From AC-69 sp044869895 (lineage in GTDB: Bacteria; Actinomycetota; UBA4738; HRBIN12), in contig JBIOXZ010000207.1 in NCBI GenBank assembly GCA_044869895.1, positions 1 to 6,568 of the forward strand: a DNA stretch of 6,568 bases. The letters run 5' to 3'. Positions 5,625 through 6,568 of this stretch are shown in pieces. The translations under genes and the position numbers were made by a program. The notes under the pieces were generated by a model, which was not told the DNA's origin, searched no databases, and saw only the letters and a list, made by a program, of their open reading frames with translations. Positions within the stretch are counted from its first letter, which is position 1. Each line of letters starts with the position of its first letter.

Positions 5625-6098
5625 TTACGCTCGCGACGATCCCGCTTCCTCCTCGTAACGCTCTCGGAGGACCCGGAGACGCTCGCGTCCGCCAGCCGTG
5701 AGTCGCGTCTTGTAGTCAGGCCTGGGCTCAACGAGTTGCTGGTAGAAGCCGGCCATCCCCCGGTGGTTGTACCCGTGCTTCTCGCCGATCTGTAGGAAGC
5801 GCCCCCGGGATACCTCGCCGCCTAGGCGATCGACCTCATCCAGAACGGCGAACATCATCCTCGCCCAGCGTTCACCTGGCCCACGTTTGTGCCCGAGATC
5901 GATGCGCGCACCTCTCGCTTCGTCGGCGGCTGCGCGCAGCAGTCGCTCGACCCGCTCGAGCCTGCGCTCGACGTCGAGCAGTCGGATCTCCTGCGTGTCG
6001 TCGCGTTTGACCATGCAGCCGGCTCGAAGGTAGTAGGGCCCAGCTCCGCCCGTCAAGACCGGCGTAAGCGCTGGCTCTATCGAGAAGAGTCGTGACAT
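5625..6098 (-). CDS. coiled-coil plus winged-helix-like protein, possible DNA-binding regulator
   Basis: A 157-residue protein. Residues 36-60 (IRLLDVERRLERVERLL) have hydrophobic residues at coiled-coil spacing. Residues about 78-145 resemble a winged helix: helix ARMMFAVLDEVD, a turn, the GRFLQIGEKHGYNHRGMAGFYQ segment as a candidate recognition region, and KTRLTAGGRERL, whose LTxxGRxRL wing-to-helix pattern is common in wHTH proteins. No membrane segment. The ATG at 6098 is preferred because AGGAGG (reverse complement of 6104-6109) lies five bases upstream. An internal ATG at 6014 (residue 29, MVKRDD) marks where the helical body starts but has no ribosome site. It lies 61 bases downstream of the transaldolase stop on the same strand, so the two may be co-transcribed. 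A regulatory role is an inference from fold resemblance only. Confidence 0.65.
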   Translation of the reverse strand: MSRLFSIEPALTPVLTGGAGPYYLRAGCMVKRDDTQEIRLLDVERRLERVERLLRAAADEARGARIDLGHKRGPGERWARMMFAVLDEVDRLGGEVSRGRFLQIGEKHGYNHRGMAGFYQQLVEPRPDYKTRLTAGGRERLRVLRERYEEEAGSSRA

Positions 6099-6159
6099 CC
6101 AAGCCTCCTGACCGGACCCATGCAATCCGTGTCGGTGGGATCGGCGCCGGTCCCAGCCA

Positions 6160-6568
6160 TCACATCTTCCCCTCGATGCTGGCAAGCAGGCTGCTCCACG
6201 ACTCGTCGAAGGCCTCAGCGCCATCGCGCTGGAGCTGTTCGGCCAACGCCGATCGGTCGATCCCCGCTTTGGCGAACTCGGCCAGGACCTCCTGGGCGTC
6301 GCCGCCATCGGCCGGCATCAGGTCGCCGACCTTGCCATGCTCGGCGAACGCCCTCAGCGTCTTGTCGGGGATCGTGTTGATGGTGAAGGGCGCCGCCAAG
6401 GCTTCCACGTAGAGGACATCTGGGGCCTCCGGGTCCTTCGTACCGGTGCTCGCCCAGAGAAGGCGTTGGGGCCGGGCGCCCGCGTTGGCCAGGCGCAACC
6501 ACCGGTCGGAGTCCAGGAGCTCACGGTACGCCGCGTAGGCAAGCTTGGCCACCGCGATGCCAAGCCGG
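6160..6568 (-). CDS. tal: transaldolase, C-terminal part (runs off the right edge)
   Basis: The visible 136 residues match the C-terminal third of actinobacterial-type transaldolase, a pentose phosphate enzyme that moves a dihydroxyacetone unit between sugar phosphates. Family signatures are KLAYAAYREL, then GARPQRLLWASTGTKDP with the phosphate-site Arg and WAST(G)TK, then VLYVEALAAPFTINTIPDKTL and AFAEHGKV, and a C-terminal helix ending DESWSSLLASIEGKM. The reading frame continues upstream to the window edge (RLGIA before VAKLAYA), so the GTG at 6552 is internal and not a start. The Schiff-base Lys lies in the missing N-terminal part. The visible portion has no frameshift or stop. The stop codon is the TCA at 6160-6162 read in reverse. 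Confidence 0.93.
   Translation of the reverse strand, partial: RLGIAVAKLAYAAYRELLDSDRWLRLANAGARPQRLLWASTGTKDPEAPDVLYVEALAAPFTINTIPDKTLRAFAEHGKVGDLMPADGGDAQEVLAEFAKAGIDRSALAEQLQRDGAEAFDESWSSLLASIEGKM

Noticed and set aside
5343..5701. Open frames on both strands between DUF488 and the minus-strand gene
   Set aside because: Ser/Arg-rich chance products, no ribosome site, overlapping the ends of real genes.
6550..6552. GTG at 6552 as the transaldolase start
   Set aside because: The frame and the family similarity continue upstream to the window edge, so it is an internal Val codon.
6215..6563. Other minus-strand frames inside the transaldolase
   Set aside because: Shifted frames of a clearly identified enzyme, with Arg/Pro-rich products.

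Overview
The window is GC-rich, roughly two thirds G+C by eye, with strong GC bias at third codon positions and purine-rich Shine-Dalgarno sites close to AGGAGGTGA. Together with an actinobacterial-type transaldolase and a DUF4331 gene followed by a small Tat-signal protein, this suggests a chromosomal segment of an actinomycetote, perhaps a deep-branching or uncultured one. That assignment is an inference. No tRNA, rRNA, CRISPR array, insertion sequence or phage gene was seen.

Left part (1-2610): a divergent gene starts at the extreme left edge, with only three codons visible on the minus strand. A roughly 270-base intergenic region follows and carries a good sigma70-type promoter. Then comes a 752-residue secreted zinc metallopeptidase of the immune-inhibitor-A/M6 or hyicolysin-like type, closed by a strong GC hairpin.

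Middle (2611-4360): a tight two-gene operon encodes a DUF4331 protein without an export signal and a 161-residue protein with a textbook twin-arginine signal. A probable intrinsic terminator lies about 55 bases downstream. This pair is the best candidate for an undescribed functional unit. One model is that the Tat-signal protein carries the signal-less DUF4331 partner out of the cell, or tethers it at the membrane.

Right-middle (4360-5450): a patchwork of short genes and debris. It holds a 60-residue minus-strand protein with the SFPASDPPA motif, a possible 53-residue plus-strand protein behind an inverted repeat, a frameshifted remnant of the glyceraldehyde-3-phosphate dehydrogenase N-terminus, and an intact DUF488 gene.

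Right part (5450-6568): two minus-strand genes. The C-terminal part of a transaldolase runs off the right edge, and a 157-residue coiled-coil plus winged-helix-like protein lies just downstream of it. These converge on the DUF488 gene. A gap-like remnant near a transaldolase gene recalls the actinobacterial gap/pgk/tpi and tkt/tal/zwf neighbourhood, so this stretch may be a rearranged relic of such a locus.
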